Part shown: piece after piece, positions 56,639-63,990 of the stretch
How positions within the stretch are numbered: position 1 is the first letter of the stretch
How the letters are laid out: each line of letters opens with the position of its first letter
Assembly (NCBI RefSeq): GCF_900199635.1
Contig: NZ_LT962687.1
Coordinates: 494,863 to 558,862 of the forward strand
Source: Anaerotruncus massiliensis (ex Togo et al. 2026)
GTDB lineage: Bacteria > Bacillota > Clostridia > Oscillospirales > Ruminococcaceae
DNA: 64,000 bases
Reading direction: 5' to 3'
Program-made: the position numbers and the translations under genes
The notes under the pieces: model-generated
The model's database searches: none
Told to the model about the DNA's origin: nothing
What the model saw: only the letters and a program-made list of their open reading frames with translations

Positions 56639-57042
56639 TGTATGCGGAGAGGGCGGCGGCCACGATGGCAAGATACCGGCAGACGGCGGCGACGGCCACG
56701 GACGAGGCGGCGGTAAAGTCCCCCGAGCTCTTCCCCGTGTGGGACGCGGGCGGCGCTTCCTATGCCGTGGGCGACCGGGTGCGGTATGGCGAACTTCTGT
56801 ACAGGTGCCTGACGGCGCATACCTCGCAGGAGAGCTGGACGCCCGACGCGGCCCCGAGCCTGTGGGTGCGCATCGACGACCCGGCGGTCGAGTGGCCGGA
56901 GTGGCGGCAGCCTGCCGGGAGCACGGACGCATACCCGAAGGGGTCGAAAGTGTCCCATAAGGGTAAGCATTATATCAGCCAGATCGACGCGAACACCACC
57001 GAACCGGGGACGGACGAGCGGTGGTGGAAGGAAGCAGAATAA
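56638..57042 (+). CDS. Protein with two carbohydrate-binding-like modules
   Basis: A 134-residue protein. A helical N-terminus is followed by two copies of a chitin-binding type 3-like (CBM5/12) motif: PVWDAGGASYAVGDRVRYGELLYRCL..., and AYPKGSKVSHKGKHYISQID with a final ERWWKE. Such modules bind surface glycans, so it may be an auxiliary adhesin or tail-tip factor. ATG 56638 follows GAAGGAGGCGG. Confidence 0.7.
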   Translation: MYAERAAATMARYRQTAATATDEAAVKSPELFPVWDAGGASYAVGDRVRYGELLYRCLTAHTSQESWTPDAAPSLWVRIDDPAVEWPEWRQPAGSTDAYPKGSKVSHKGKHYISQIDANTTEPGTDERWWKEAE

Positions 57043-57045
57043 CGC

Positions 57046-57068
57046 AAAAATGCCGCCCTTTGGCGGCA
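57046..57068 (-). terminator. Minus-oriented terminator before the holin gene
   Basis: TGCCGCC and GGCGGCA pair around CTTT. On the minus strand the hairpin is followed by TTTTTGC; on the plus strand no T-tract follows, so plus transcripts should read through into the lysis genes. Confidence 0.45.
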
Positions 57069-57090
57069 CATGTGAAAGGAGCTGCTACAT

Positions 57091-57384
57091 ATGAAAATCA
57101 ACTGGACAGTCCGAATCAAGAACCCGCTCTGGTGGGCGCAGATGGCCTGCGCCGTCGTCCTGCCCATCCTCGCATACTTCGGCCTCGCGTGGGAGGACAT
57201 GACGACATGGGCGTCGATCGGCGGCGTGCTCCTGCGCGCGGTACAGAATCCCGTTGTGGTGGTGTCCGTGCTCGTCAGCGTGTTCAATGCCCTGACCGAC
57301 CCGACCACCGCAGGCGTGAACGACAGCGTGAGGGCCATGACCTACGAGACGCCGCACAAGGATACGGAGGCGGGCAATGGCTGA
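57091..57384 (+). CDS. Phage holin (phiLC3 type)
   Basis: A 97-residue membrane protein with two hydrophobic helices (WWAQMACAVVLPILAYFGLAW and VVVVSVLVSVFNALTDP) and the LTDPTTAGVNDS signature of phiLC3-family holins. It forms the membrane lesions that release or activate the endolysin encoded next. AAAGGAGC precedes the ATG. Confidence 0.92.
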   Translation: MKINWTVRIKNPLWWAQMACAVVLPILAYFGLAWEDMTTWASIGGVLLRAVQNPVVVVSVLVSVFNALTDPTTAGVNDSVRAMTYETPHKDTEAGNG

Positions 57385-58171
57385 TGTGATCGCACGGGGG
57401 ATTGATATCTCGTCCCACCAGGGCGATATCGACTTTACCAAGGTCAAGGCGGCGGGCTACAGCTATGTGATCATCAAGGCGGGGCAAGGGCTGCGGGAGA
57501 TGCAAACCTTCAAGGGCAGGTATCTCCCCGCCGTACTCGCGGCCGGTCTCGATTGGGGCGCGTACTGGTGGAGCGATGCGGTGACGGTTGACGAGGCCGG
57601 GACGGAGGCGCGGGCATTCGTCAAGGTGCTTGACGGCCTCCGCCCCACATACCCGGTGTACATGGACCAGGAATACGAGTCCCCCTGCGGCAACGCTTGG
57701 GGCGTGGGTAGGGGAAAGCAGCTTCGCACCGACATGGCAAAGGCGTTTTTGGGCGTGCTCCAGGACGCGGGTTATTATGCGGGGCTGTACGCCTCGAAGG
57801 ATTGGCTCGATTACTGGGTGGACGCGGGGCAGCTTACCGCCTATGACAAGTGGGTGGCGCAATACGCGCCCTGCTGCACCTACCAGGGAGTGTATGGCAT
57901 GTGGCAGCGGACAGGCGGAGGGACGTGCCCGGGGATCAGCGTGCCGGTGGATATCAACGAGTGCTACCGGGATTACCCCGGGATCATGCGGGCGCACCGG
58001 CTCAACGGATGGACACCGCCCAGCACGCAGGACAAGCCCGCAGAGGCCCCGGAGGAAGAGACGGTAAGAATCCCGACAGAAGAGCTGAAGGCCGCTTACT
58101 CAGCCTTGCAAGCCGCTCACGACGCAACCGGGGAGGCAATCGAAAAGTTAAAGAAGATGCTGGGGGTGTAG
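57377..58171 (+). CDS. GH25 lysozyme endolysin
   Basis: A 264-residue muramidase. GIDISSHQGDIDFTKVKAAG supplies the first catalytic Asp region and YMDQEYES the DxE acidic pair. Conserved WWSDAVTVDEAG and WVAQYAPCCTYQG segments also match the family. A short C-terminal helical tail (EELKAAYSALQAAHDAT) follows a Pro/Glu linker and no classical wall-binding repeat is seen. It overlaps the holin gene. Confidence 0.93.
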   Translation: MADVIARGIDISSHQGDIDFTKVKAAGYSYVIIKAGQGLREMQTFKGRYLPAVLAAGLDWGAYWWSDAVTVDEAGTEARAFVKVLDGLRPTYPVYMDQEYESPCGNAWGVGRGKQLRTDMAKAFLGVLQDAGYYAGLYASKDWLDYWVDAGQLTAYDKWVAQYAPCCTYQGVYGMWQRTGGGTCPGISVPVDINECYRDYPGIMRAHRLNGWTPPSTQDKPAEAPEEETVRIPTEELKAAYSALQAAHDATGEAIEKLKKMLGV

Positions 58172-58173
58172 GC

Positions 58174-58485
58174 ATGGACGACATCGAGCGCCGGGTGATC
58201 GAAACGGAAGCGCGCAGTAAATCCAACTGCAAGCGGCTGGATAAGCTCGAGGAAAACACCGAGGCGGTACAGAGGCTGGCGACATCGGTTGAACTGCTGG
58301 CGCAGAATATGCGACAGATGACGGATGAACAGGTCAGACAGGGTGAGCGCCTCACGGCACTTGAGATGCAGCCCGCGAAGCAGTGGAACACCATGAAACG
58401 GACCATTTTTACCACGGTGGTGTCGACGATTGCGGGCGGGATTGTCGGAGCGATGGTCACCTTGCTTGCGGGTGTGATGGGTTAA
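58174..58485 (+). CDS. XhlA-like lysis-associated membrane protein
   Basis: A 103-residue protein: a coiled-coil N-terminus (NCKRLDKLEENTEAVQRLA, MRQMTDEQVRQGERLTALE) followed by a single C-terminal membrane helix (VVSTIAGGIVGAMVTLLAGV). The form fits XhlA-type accessory holins. ATG 58174 lies 3 bases after the endolysin stop. Confidence 0.78.
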   Translation: MDDIERRVIETEARSKSNCKRLDKLEENTEAVQRLATSVELLAQNMRQMTDEQVRQGERLTALEMQPAKQWNTMKRTIFTTVVSTIAGGIVGAMVTLLAGVMG

Positions 58486-58490
58486 GAAAA

Positions 58491-58532
58491 CGGGGCGGCT
58501 TCTGGTTATTCCGGTTGCTGCCCCGCTGTTTT
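58491..58532. terminator. Convergent terminator after the lysis genes
   Basis: CGGGGCGGC and GCTGCCCCG pair with one mismatch; TGTTTTC follows on the plus strand and GTTTTC on the minus strand. It separates the late operon from the convergent ribbon-helix-helix gene. Confidence 0.6.
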
Positions 58533-58715
58533 CATATCCTCGTCGATCAGCTTATTGATGTACTCGTTTCGGCTCATGCCCCTCGCTCGGGCATAGGCTG
58601 TTATTATGTCGCCCTTTCCCTTTTCAACCGTAAGAAGAAAGCGATCAAATTTTAGCCGGTTATAATCATCCTTTGATAACCTTTGGCCATCTACAACATA
58701 GGGCTTATCTACCAT
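58506..58715 (-). CDS. Arc-like ribbon-helix-helix protein
   Basis: A 69-residue protein. The C-terminal half (FLLTVEKGKGDIITAYARARGMSRNEYINKLIDED) matches the strand-helix-helix layout of Arc/MetJ-type DNA-binding proteins. GAGGTGATAAAC precedes the ATG at 58715. No toxin gene adjoins, so a stand-alone regulator is more likely than an antitoxin. Palindromes just upstream could be its operators. Confidence 0.75.
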   Translation of the reverse strand: MVDKPYVVDGQRLSKDDYNRLKFDRFLLTVEKGKGDIITAYARARGMSRNEYINKLIDEDMKTAGQQPE

Positions 58716-58753
58716 GTTTATCACCTCAAAGCTATTATAGCACATTCGCGCCG

Positions 58754-58838
58754 ATACTGATATCACTAAAATACACAAATCTGATATCAGTATTTCGGTG
58801 TTTTGTCAATAGGCAATTACTGATATCAGTAGTATAAT
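58754..58838. promoter_or_regulatory. Operator region with three TGATATCA palindromes
   Basis: TGATATCA cores lie at 58758-58765, 58782-58789 and 58821-58828. The third is part of a 14-bp perfect palindrome (TACTGATATCAGTA, 58818-58831) that runs into a TATAAT at 58833-58838 on the plus strand. The region lies between the divergent ribbon-helix-helix gene and the small plus-strand genes. Confidence 0.75.
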
Positions 58839-58882
58839 ATAGACAAGAGGTAAGGCAAGGGGCCATGAAAGGAGGATGGCCC

Positions 58883-58978
58883 GTGACGAGCAAAGAGTTT
58901 GACCGGCTCCCACAGGATGATCGGCAAAGGCTCTGGCAAGAGGCAAAAAATAAAGCGGCCAGTTGCGCTAACAACTAA
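58883..58978 (+). CDS. 31-residue phage peptide
   Basis: GTG at 58883 has GGAGGA six bases upstream. The peptide (TSKEFDRLPQDDRQRLWQEA and a short tail) is charged and helical, and its form recalls tiny ORFs seen in other Firmicute phages. It would be expressed from the TGATATCA-controlled promoter region. Size alone would also fit a recombination directionality factor, but there is no direct support. Confidence 0.45.
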   Translation: MTSKEFDRLPQDDRQRLWQEAKNKAASCANN

Positions 58979-59061
58979 CCGCATAGCAAAGACCCAGTAG
59001 CACGACCAACTAAGCCCCTTGCCTTGCTTCTATTATATCAGACCGCACGATGAAATACAAG

Positions 59062-59085
59062 CCCGCCCCGGAGGAACGAGGGCAG
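59062..59085 (+). repeat. Intergenic cassette repeat, copy 1
   Basis: CCCGCCCCGGAGG-AACGAGGGCAG, lying upstream of the 159-residue gene. It matches copies at 59603 and 59785 in all but the two to three central bases. Confidence 0.75.
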
Positions 59086-59115
59086 TACGATTGATAATTT
59101 GAGGAGGACACGAAA

Positions 59116-59595
59116 ATGAAAAGAGAGCAGTTTTTAAGAAACCGTCTGGAGATGGCCTCGCATAACCTCATGTGCTATTCTGCGAACTATTCAATGACGG
59201 AGCCAAAGGAGGGGTTCGAGGCGGAATACAAAGAAGCCTCCGAAGAAGTGGAAATGCTTCAAGCGTGGCTCAAGGAGTTCCGCGCTGATCGGATTGATGC
59301 TATGAGAGAGTTCATCGGGCATATCAACGGCACCCAATATGGTAAGACATGGGACGGCGAACCCTGCGCAACAGAAATTGAGTTCGAGGTTGACACCGGT
59401 GATTGGTACACTAGAGGCGATGTGCGGCTTTTCCATCTTGGCGTGGAAGTGCAGGGCTGGTTCATCGGAGAACACAACGCCTGTGGAAAATACGACATCG
59501 AAAAGGACCGCAGAGACAGCCGCCTGCTGAAAATCACGGTAGACTCCATCAACTGCGTCCGCTACATCGAATGGGTTGTCAACGAAGAACAGTAA
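59116..59595 (+). CDS. Accessory phage protein of unknown function
   Basis: A 159-residue soluble protein with a helical first half (EYKEASEEVEMLQAWLKEFRAD) and a second half rich in aromatic residues (GDVRLFHLGVEVQGWFIG, INCVRYIEWVVNEEQ). TGAGGAGGA precedes the ATG. It is first in a row of short genes each preceded by the same 24-base repeat. No family recognised. Confidence 0.65.
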   Translation: MKREQFLRNRLEMASHNLMCYSANYSMTEPKEGFEAEYKEASEEVEMLQAWLKEFRADRIDAMREFIGHINGTQYGKTWDGEPCATEIEFEVDTGDWYTRGDVRLFHLGVEVQGWFIGEHNACGKYDIEKDRRDSRLLKITVDSINCVRYIEWVVNEEQ

Positions 59596-59602
59596 AGTTC
59601 AC

Positions 59603-59628
59603 CCCGCCCCGGAGGTCACGAGGGCAGA
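59603..59628 (+). repeat. Intergenic cassette repeat, copy 2
   Basis: CCCGCCCCGGAGG-TCACGAGGGCAGA, immediately before the ribosome binding site of the 44-residue gene. Confidence 0.75.
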
Positions 59629-59641
59629 AAAGGAGATTACC

Positions 59642-59776
59642 ATGGATTACAAGCGCACAATAACGGAACCAGACGGCACGCACATCATCATCTATCAGGA
59701 CAACGGATGGGAGCAGCATATCAAGGTCTGCGACGACGGGAGCCGCGAGGAGTGGCTGGAGCCAGACCACCAGTAA
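59642..59776 (+). CDS. 44-residue phage protein
   Basis: A short protein (DYKRTITEPDGTHIIIYQDN, then CDDGSREEWLEPDHQ) that should form a small beta sheet. AAAAGGAG six bases upstream fixes the start at 59642. Unknown function. Confidence 0.55.
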   Translation: MDYKRTITEPDGTHIIIYQDNGWEQHIKVCDDGSREEWLEPDHQ

Positions 59777-59784
59777 CAAGACAA

Positions 59785-59812
59785 CCCGCCCCGGAGGTTA
59801 CGAGGGCAGAAA
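59785..59812 (+). repeat. Intergenic cassette repeat, copy 3
   Basis: CCCGCCCCGGAGG-TTACGAGGGCAGAAA, immediately before the ribosome binding site of the 68-residue gene. Confidence 0.75.
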
Positions 59813-59822
59813 GGATAAGACG

Positions 59823-60029
59823 ATGAAAGTAAGAGAGCTTATAAGCAAATGTCATTTGTACCCCGGGCAGCACACCACGATCCATGACCGTGGTGGAACC
59901 AAAAAGAAGTATGTTAGCACAAACCGCTATGCTTTTAAGTTGGGCAGTGACATCACCGAGTACCTGCTCGGTTTGAAGGTCAATAGCTTTGAGTGCAACG
60001 AATCTGGGTTGACCATTAACGCAGAGTGA
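59823..60029 (+). CDS. 68-residue phage protein
   Basis: A basic small protein (MKVRELISKCHLYPGQHTTI ... SDITEYLLGLKVNSFEC). The start at 59823 follows GAAAGGATAAG. It is the last plus-strand gene before a terminator and the convergent repair cluster. Unknown function. Confidence 0.55.
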   Translation: MKVRELISKCHLYPGQHTTIHDRGGTKKKYVSTNRYAFKLGSDITEYLLGLKVNSFECNESGLTINAE

Positions 60030-60035
60030 AAACAT

Positions 60036-60062
60036 GCCGCCCTTCGGGGCGGCTTTCATTTT
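60036..60062. terminator. Convergent terminator with UUCG loop
   Basis: GCCGCCC (60036-60042) and GGGCGGC (60047-60053) flank the stable TTCG tetraloop, with TTTCATTTT on the plus side and ATGTTTTC on the minus side. It ends both the small-gene row and the ligase operon. Confidence 0.88.
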
Positions 60063-61000
60063 ACCACTTTGCATTCATGAGCGGCTTTGTCGTCGCGCAA
60101 TCCCTTGAACACCGGCTGCCGCATCCCTCCGTTTGCGGTCCGCTCCATGAACTTCACCGTGCATACGAGGTCGGGGGTTATCCACTCCGCCTGTTCGTTT
60201 CCGTGGCCCGCCGGTACTTCCATAGCGGGCGCGGCGACGGTATTGTGCGCCTCGATGCGGCGGAAATCCTCCCCGGACACCCCAAGCGTCACATGGCCCT
60301 TGTAGACGAGCGCGGGGCCGTCGTACTGCCCCAGCACGATGCTCGTCATGTGGTCGGATTTGCGGATGTATCCGCACACGACGAAATCGTCGTCCAGCAG
60401 GTTCTTGCACTTGATCCAATCCTTTGTCCGCTTGTCAAGATAGTACCGGCTGTCCCGGCGCTTCGCGACGATGCCCTCCAGCCCCGCCCGCTCGGTGAGC
60501 TTATACAGCTCGACGCCGCCCCGCTCGACGACGCGCGAAACCGCCATGCGCCCGCTTTCAGAAACCGTCCCGCGCAGGATGTCCTTGCGTTCGGTGAGCG
60601 GCAGGCCGGTGAGCTGCGCCCCGTCCAGATAGAGGATATCGAACGCGACAAAAGAGGCCGGCAGCTTGTCGGCGGCCAGCCTGATTTTGAAGGGATTGGA
60701 CATGAGCGAGCGCCGCTGCACCTCGGAGAAGTTCGGCTTCCCGTCTTTGAGAACGATGTATTCCCCGTCGAGGATGCACCGGCCCTTCGCCTGCCGGTGG
60801 AGTTCCGACAGCTCGGGAAAGATCGGGAGCATCCGCTTGTTGCGCTTGTTGCGCAGCTCGGTTCCGTGCTTTGGGTCGAGATAGACGATCGCCCGTTCGC
60901 CATCCAGCTTCAATTCGTAGAGGAAATCGGGGTCGTCGAACGCTTCCGCATCGGCGCCGATCAGCATCGGCTTGACGTCCTTCTCGTCGAAGATATCCAT
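60056..61000 (-). CDS. ATP-dependent DNA ligase (LigD ligase-domain type)
   Basis: A 314-residue ligase that seals DNA ends for non-homologous end joining. Motif I is KLDGER, with the adenylated lysine at residue 31; motif III-like CILDGEYIV, motif IV EGIVAKR and motif V DWIKCKN follow, then an OB-fold. No polymerase or phosphoesterase domains of full LigD are present. Its start overlaps the Ku stop (TAATG), indicating coupled production with Ku. SPbeta carries a comparable stand-alone ligase. Confidence 0.92.
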   Translation of the reverse strand: MDIFDEKDVKPMLIGADAEAFDDPDFLYELKLDGERAIVYLDPKHGTELRNKRNKRMLPIFPELSELHRQAKGRCILDGEYIVLKDGKPNFSEVQRRSLMSNPFKIRLAADKLPASFVAFDILYLDGAQLTGLPLTERKDILRGTVSESGRMAVSRVVERGGVELYKLTERAGLEGIVAKRRDSRYYLDKRTKDWIKCKNLLDDDFVVCGYIRKSDHMTSIVLGQYDGPALVYKGHVTLGVSGEDFRRIEAHNTVAAPAMEVPAGHGNEQAEWITPDLVCTVKFMERTANGGMRQPVFKGLRDDKAAHECKVVK

Positions 61001-61800
61001 TACGCGCCCTTCTTCGGCCTGCCGCGCTTCGGCTTTGCGGGAGGCTCGGCCTGTTCAATGCTCGCCTTGAGCGCGTCCATGAGGTCGATGACGTTGCCCT
61101 GCTGCTCCGCTGCGGTGGCGACGATCTCCTGGCCGGCGATCTTCTTCGCGATCAGGTCGCGCAGGCGTTCCTGATACTCGTCTTTGTAAGCGGCGGGTTC
61201 AAACGGCTTCTCCATCGAACCGATGAGCGTCTTGGCCATCGTCAGTTCCGCGTCGCTGACTTCCGGATGCGTAAACTCCTTGGGCAGCTCCTTGATCTCG
61301 GCGGCGTAGAACATCGTCTCGATCAGGATGCCGTCGTCGGTGGGGATGATGCAGAGCAGCGTCTCGCTGTTTCCCATGACGGTCTTTGCGATCGCCACCT
61401 TATTCTCGTCCCTCATCGCGCGGCGGAGCAGCTCGAACGCCTTTTCCCCGCCCGTCTCAGGGACCGCGTGGTAGGTCTTGTCGTAGTAGATGGGGCGGAT
61501 GCTCGAAAGATCGCAGAAGTGAAGGATCTGGATGCTTTTGTCCTTCTCGGTTTTGATGCGCTCAAACTCGTCGTCGGTGACGACCACGTATTTATCCGGC
61601 TCATACTGGAAGCCCTTGACGATATCCGAGCTGTTAATCTCCTTGCCGCAGGAGGCACAGACCTTCTTGTAACGCACCCGGCTCATATCGTCCTTGCACA
61701 ACTGGTTGAAACGGACGTCGACGTCCTGCGTGGCCGTGTACAGGCCGACGGGGATGTGCACCAGCCCGAAGCTGATAGCGCCTTTGTGGGATACTGCCAT
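61000..61800 (-). CDS. ku: Ku DNA end-binding protein
   Basis: A 266-residue bacterial Ku that encircles double-strand ends and recruits the ligase. The family start SHKGAISFGLVHIPVGLY is intact, followed by YKKVCASCGKEI, FCDLSSIRPIYYDKTY and ETMFYAAEI. The C-terminus ends in a basic, AT-hook-like KPKRGRPKKGA, which in other Ku proteins adds DNA contact. ATG 61800 has GAGGTGATC upstream. In Bacillus subtilis Ku and LigD act in the forespore and spore. Confidence 0.94.
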   Translation of the reverse strand: MAVSHKGAISFGLVHIPVGLYTATQDVDVRFNQLCKDDMSRVRYKKVCASCGKEINSSDIVKGFQYEPDKYVVVTDDEFERIKTEKDKSIQILHFCDLSSIRPIYYDKTYHAVPETGGEKAFELLRRAMRDENKVAIAKTVMGNSETLLCIIPTDDGILIETMFYAAEIKELPKEFTHPEVSDAELTMAKTLIGSMEKPFEPAAYKDEYQERLRDLIAKKIAGQEIVATAAEQQGNVIDLMDALKASIEQAEPPAKPKRGRPKKGA

Positions 61801-61835
61801 ACGATCACCTCGGGCATATTTTACCCGGATGAATA

Positions 61836-61866
61836 TCAAAAATCCTCCCGCTTTTGCGGGAGGATT
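61836..61866 (-). terminator. Terminator between SRAP and Ku genes
   Basis: AATCCTCCCGC and GCGGGAGGATT form a perfect 11-bp stem; on the minus strand TTTTTGAT follows. Ku and ligase thus probably have their own promoter in the about 40 bases before ku, though no clear consensus is visible there. Confidence 0.85.
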
Positions 61867-61869
61867 GAT

Positions 61870-62433
61870 TTATGAGGCGGTCCGTTCCAGCATTGGCGGA
61901 ACCGCGCGGAGGATCTCCATCGCGGCCCCGAGGCCGCCGATCCACTCCGCGATTCTCGCGCGGGGGAGCACCACCGGCATCCGGTTGTGGACGTCGGCAA
62001 TGGATTCGTTCGCGGCGGTGGTCAGGATGACATAGCGGGGTTCCCCGGCAAACTCGTTGTAAAGTCCCGCCATGTAAAGCGCATCCTCGCCGGGCAGGCG
62101 GAAGCGGTATTTGGTCTTGTCCGCCGCCCACTCGTAGAAGCCGGTGGACGGGATCACACAGCGGCGCTGCTCGAGGCACTTGCGGAACATCGGCTTGTCC
62201 GGGGCCGTCTCGGCGCGGGCGTTGATGACCACTCCCTTTTTATCGAAGCGCGGGAACCCCCACGCCAGCAGCTCGGGCACGGGTCGGTCGTCCCCGGCGA
62301 CGAGCACCGGGGCGACGTTGGTCGGGTAGATTTCACCCATCTTGAATTCCCCGCGCTGCCGCCGCTCGACCTCCCGGACGATCTCCCGGATTTCGTCGCT
62401 CTCTTCCTGACTGAAATTGTACCGTCCGCACAT
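61870..62433 (-). CDS. SOS response-associated peptidase (SRAP, YedK/HMCES type)
   Basis: A 187-residue SRAP protein that crosslinks to abasic sites in single-stranded DNA. The catalytic cysteine is residue 2 (MCGRYNFS), exposed after Met removal. Other active-site segments are PTNVAPV, FPRFDKKGVVINARAETA, STGFYEWA and DVHNRMPVVL. The reading frame extends upstream, but MCGR fixes the start at 62433. SPbeta encodes a homologue (YoqW). Confidence 0.92.
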   Translation of the reverse strand: MCGRYNFSQEESDEIREIVREVERRQRGEFKMGEIYPTNVAPVLVAGDDRPVPELLAWGFPRFDKKGVVINARAETAPDKPMFRKCLEQRRCVIPSTGFYEWAADKTKYRFRLPGEDALYMAGLYNEFAGEPRYVILTTAANESIADVHNRMPVVLPRARIAEWIGGLGAAMEILRAVPPMLERTAS

Positions 62434-62434
62434 A

Positions 62435-62713
62435 TCAGTTCTTCGCCTCCACAAACCATTTATTGTCGTCCTCCCGCCAGACGTAGCTGACGGCGTATGC
62501 GGGCTGCCCTTCGGGCGTGTCCCACACGACCCGCACCTGATAACGGATGCCGCTGCCGCCCGCCCGCATGGACGCGGCGCGGCGCACATCGAGGACGCGT
62601 TCCACCTGATATTGTGTCCCGTCCTCCCATTCGATAACCTCGGGGGAGATGCTTCCGTCCGTGCCGAAGGTGGCGTTGACACGCACGTAGACCTTACGCG
62701 CCAGATCGTTCAT
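62435..62713 (-). CDS. Small protein coupled to the Y-family polymerase (possibly DUF6504-like)
   Basis: A 92-residue beta-rich protein (VIEWEDGTQYQVERVLDVRR, YAVSYVWREDDNKWFVEA). The layout recalls the short DUF6504-type proteins encoded next to DinB polymerases in other bacteria; it occupies the place YolD has beside UvrX in SPbeta, without clear similarity to YolD. It starts 15 bases after the polymerase gene and ends 1 base before SRAP, so the three are one operon. Confidence 0.6.
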   Translation of the reverse strand: MNDLARKVYVRVNATFGTDGSISPEVIEWEDGTQYQVERVLDVRRAASMRAGGSGIRYQVRVVWDTPEGQPAYAVSYVWREDDNKWFVEAKN

Positions 62714-62728
62714 TGCACAGCGTCTCCT

Positions 62729-63970
62729 TTAAAAATATCCGACCGGATGGATGATGTGGTCGGCCTTCGGGTCGAAGCCGGTCAGGTCCGTGTCCTGCAG
62801 CAGGGCTGCCCGCCGCACGCAGCCGTTGCCGAACCGCCGCCGCAGGCCGTCGACCGTCCGCTCGATCTCGGCCAGGTCCTCCCGCTTTTGATAATCGTCG
62901 TACATGTCGAGCTGCACCGGGATATCGTCGTGCGAAAAATCCGTCACCGAGACGCCGATGCTTCTGACCGGTTCATCCCACCGGTAGTTTGCCCGGAAAA
63001 TCTCCATGGCGGCGGCGGTGATCTCAGAAGACAGGCAGGTGGGACGCGGTAGCTTCCGCTGCCGGGTGAAGCTCTGCAAACCGCGGTCGCGGACGCTGAT
63101 GCACACCGTCTGCCCCACGAACCCCTGTTCCCTCATCCTTGCGGCGACGCTCTCGGCCAGCACCCACAGGACCAGTCCGACGTCCCCGTCGTCCTCGAGG
63201 TCGCGGGGGGTGGTGCAGCTGTTGCCGATGGATTTGATCACGGCCAGTTCGTCGAATTCCGCGACGGCGGCGCGGTCCTCGCCGTTGGCAAACGCCCAGA
63301 GTACGTCGCCCCACTTGCCGAACCACCTGCGCAGGTTCGCGGGATCGACGGCGGCAAGCCTGCCGATGGTGGTGATCTGCCGGGACGCCAGCTTGCGGCT
63401 GGTAGCCGGGCCGACATACAGCAGGTCGGAGGCGGGGAGGGGCCACGCGATTTCCCTGTAGTTGTCCCGGCTGATGACCGTGACCGCGTCCGGCTTTTTG
63501 TAGTCGCTGCCGAGCTTTGCGAAAATCTTGTTCCAGCTCACGCCGATGCTGACGGTGATTCCCAGCTCGAACCGGATGCGGCGGCGGATTTCCTCCGCGA
63601 TCTGCGGCCCGCCGCCGAAAATGCCGGTGCTTCCACTCACGTCGAGCCATGCCTCGTCGATGCCGAAGGGCTCCACCTGCGAGGTGTACTCCATAAAGAT
63701 TTCCCGGCAGAGCCTGCTGTACCGCAGGTAGAGCGGATAGTCGGGCGGGACGATGACCAGACCGGGGCATTTCTGCCGCGCCTGCCAGAGCGCCTCCCCG
63801 GTCTTGACGCCATACCGTTTGGCGCGGTCGTTTTTGGCGAGGATGATGCCGTGGCGCTGCTCGACGTCGCCGCCGACCGCAAGGGGTTTCTCGCGCAGGG
63901 CGGGCCGGTGGAGCGCCTCCACCGACGCATAGAAGGAATTGCAGTCGCAGTGTAAAATCGTGCGGTCCAT
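62729..63970 (-). CDS. Y-family translesion DNA polymerase (UvrX/UmuC-like)
   Basis: A 413-residue lesion-bypass polymerase. The catalytic acidic residues lie in DCNSFYASVE (motif I) and GIDEAWLDVSG (motif III); the finger region GVKTGEALWQARQKCP, the IGVSWNKIFAKLGSDYKKPD loop and the little-finger domain (FTRQRKLPRPTC, RSIGVSVTDF) are all present. GAGGAGGTGA precedes the ATG at 63970. A LexA-box-like sequence begins 20 bases upstream at the window edge, consistent with SOS control. Confidence 0.93.
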   Translation of the reverse strand: MDRTILHCDCNSFYASVEALHRPALREKPLAVGGDVEQRHGIILAKNDRAKRYGVKTGEALWQARQKCPGLVIVPPDYPLYLRYSRLCREIFMEYTSQVEPFGIDEAWLDVSGSTGIFGGGPQIAEEIRRRIRFELGITVSIGVSWNKIFAKLGSDYKKPDAVTVISRDNYREIAWPLPASDLLYVGPATSRKLASRQITTIGRLAAVDPANLRRWFGKWGDVLWAFANGEDRAAVAEFDELAVIKSIGNSCTTPRDLEDDGDVGLVLWVLAESVAARMREQGFVGQTVCISVRDRGLQSFTRQRKLPRPTCLSSEITAAAMEIFRANYRWDEPVRSIGVSVTDFSHDDIPVQLDMYDDYQKREDLAEIERTVDGLRRRFGNGCVRRAALLQDTDLTGFDPKADHIIHPVGYF

Positions 63971-63990
63971 CGGGTCACCTCCTCGAATCG

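Noticed and set aside
58506-58715. Toxin-antitoxin module
   Set aside because: The Arc-like gene has no adjacent toxin-like partner; the upstream genes are on the opposite strand and lysis-related.
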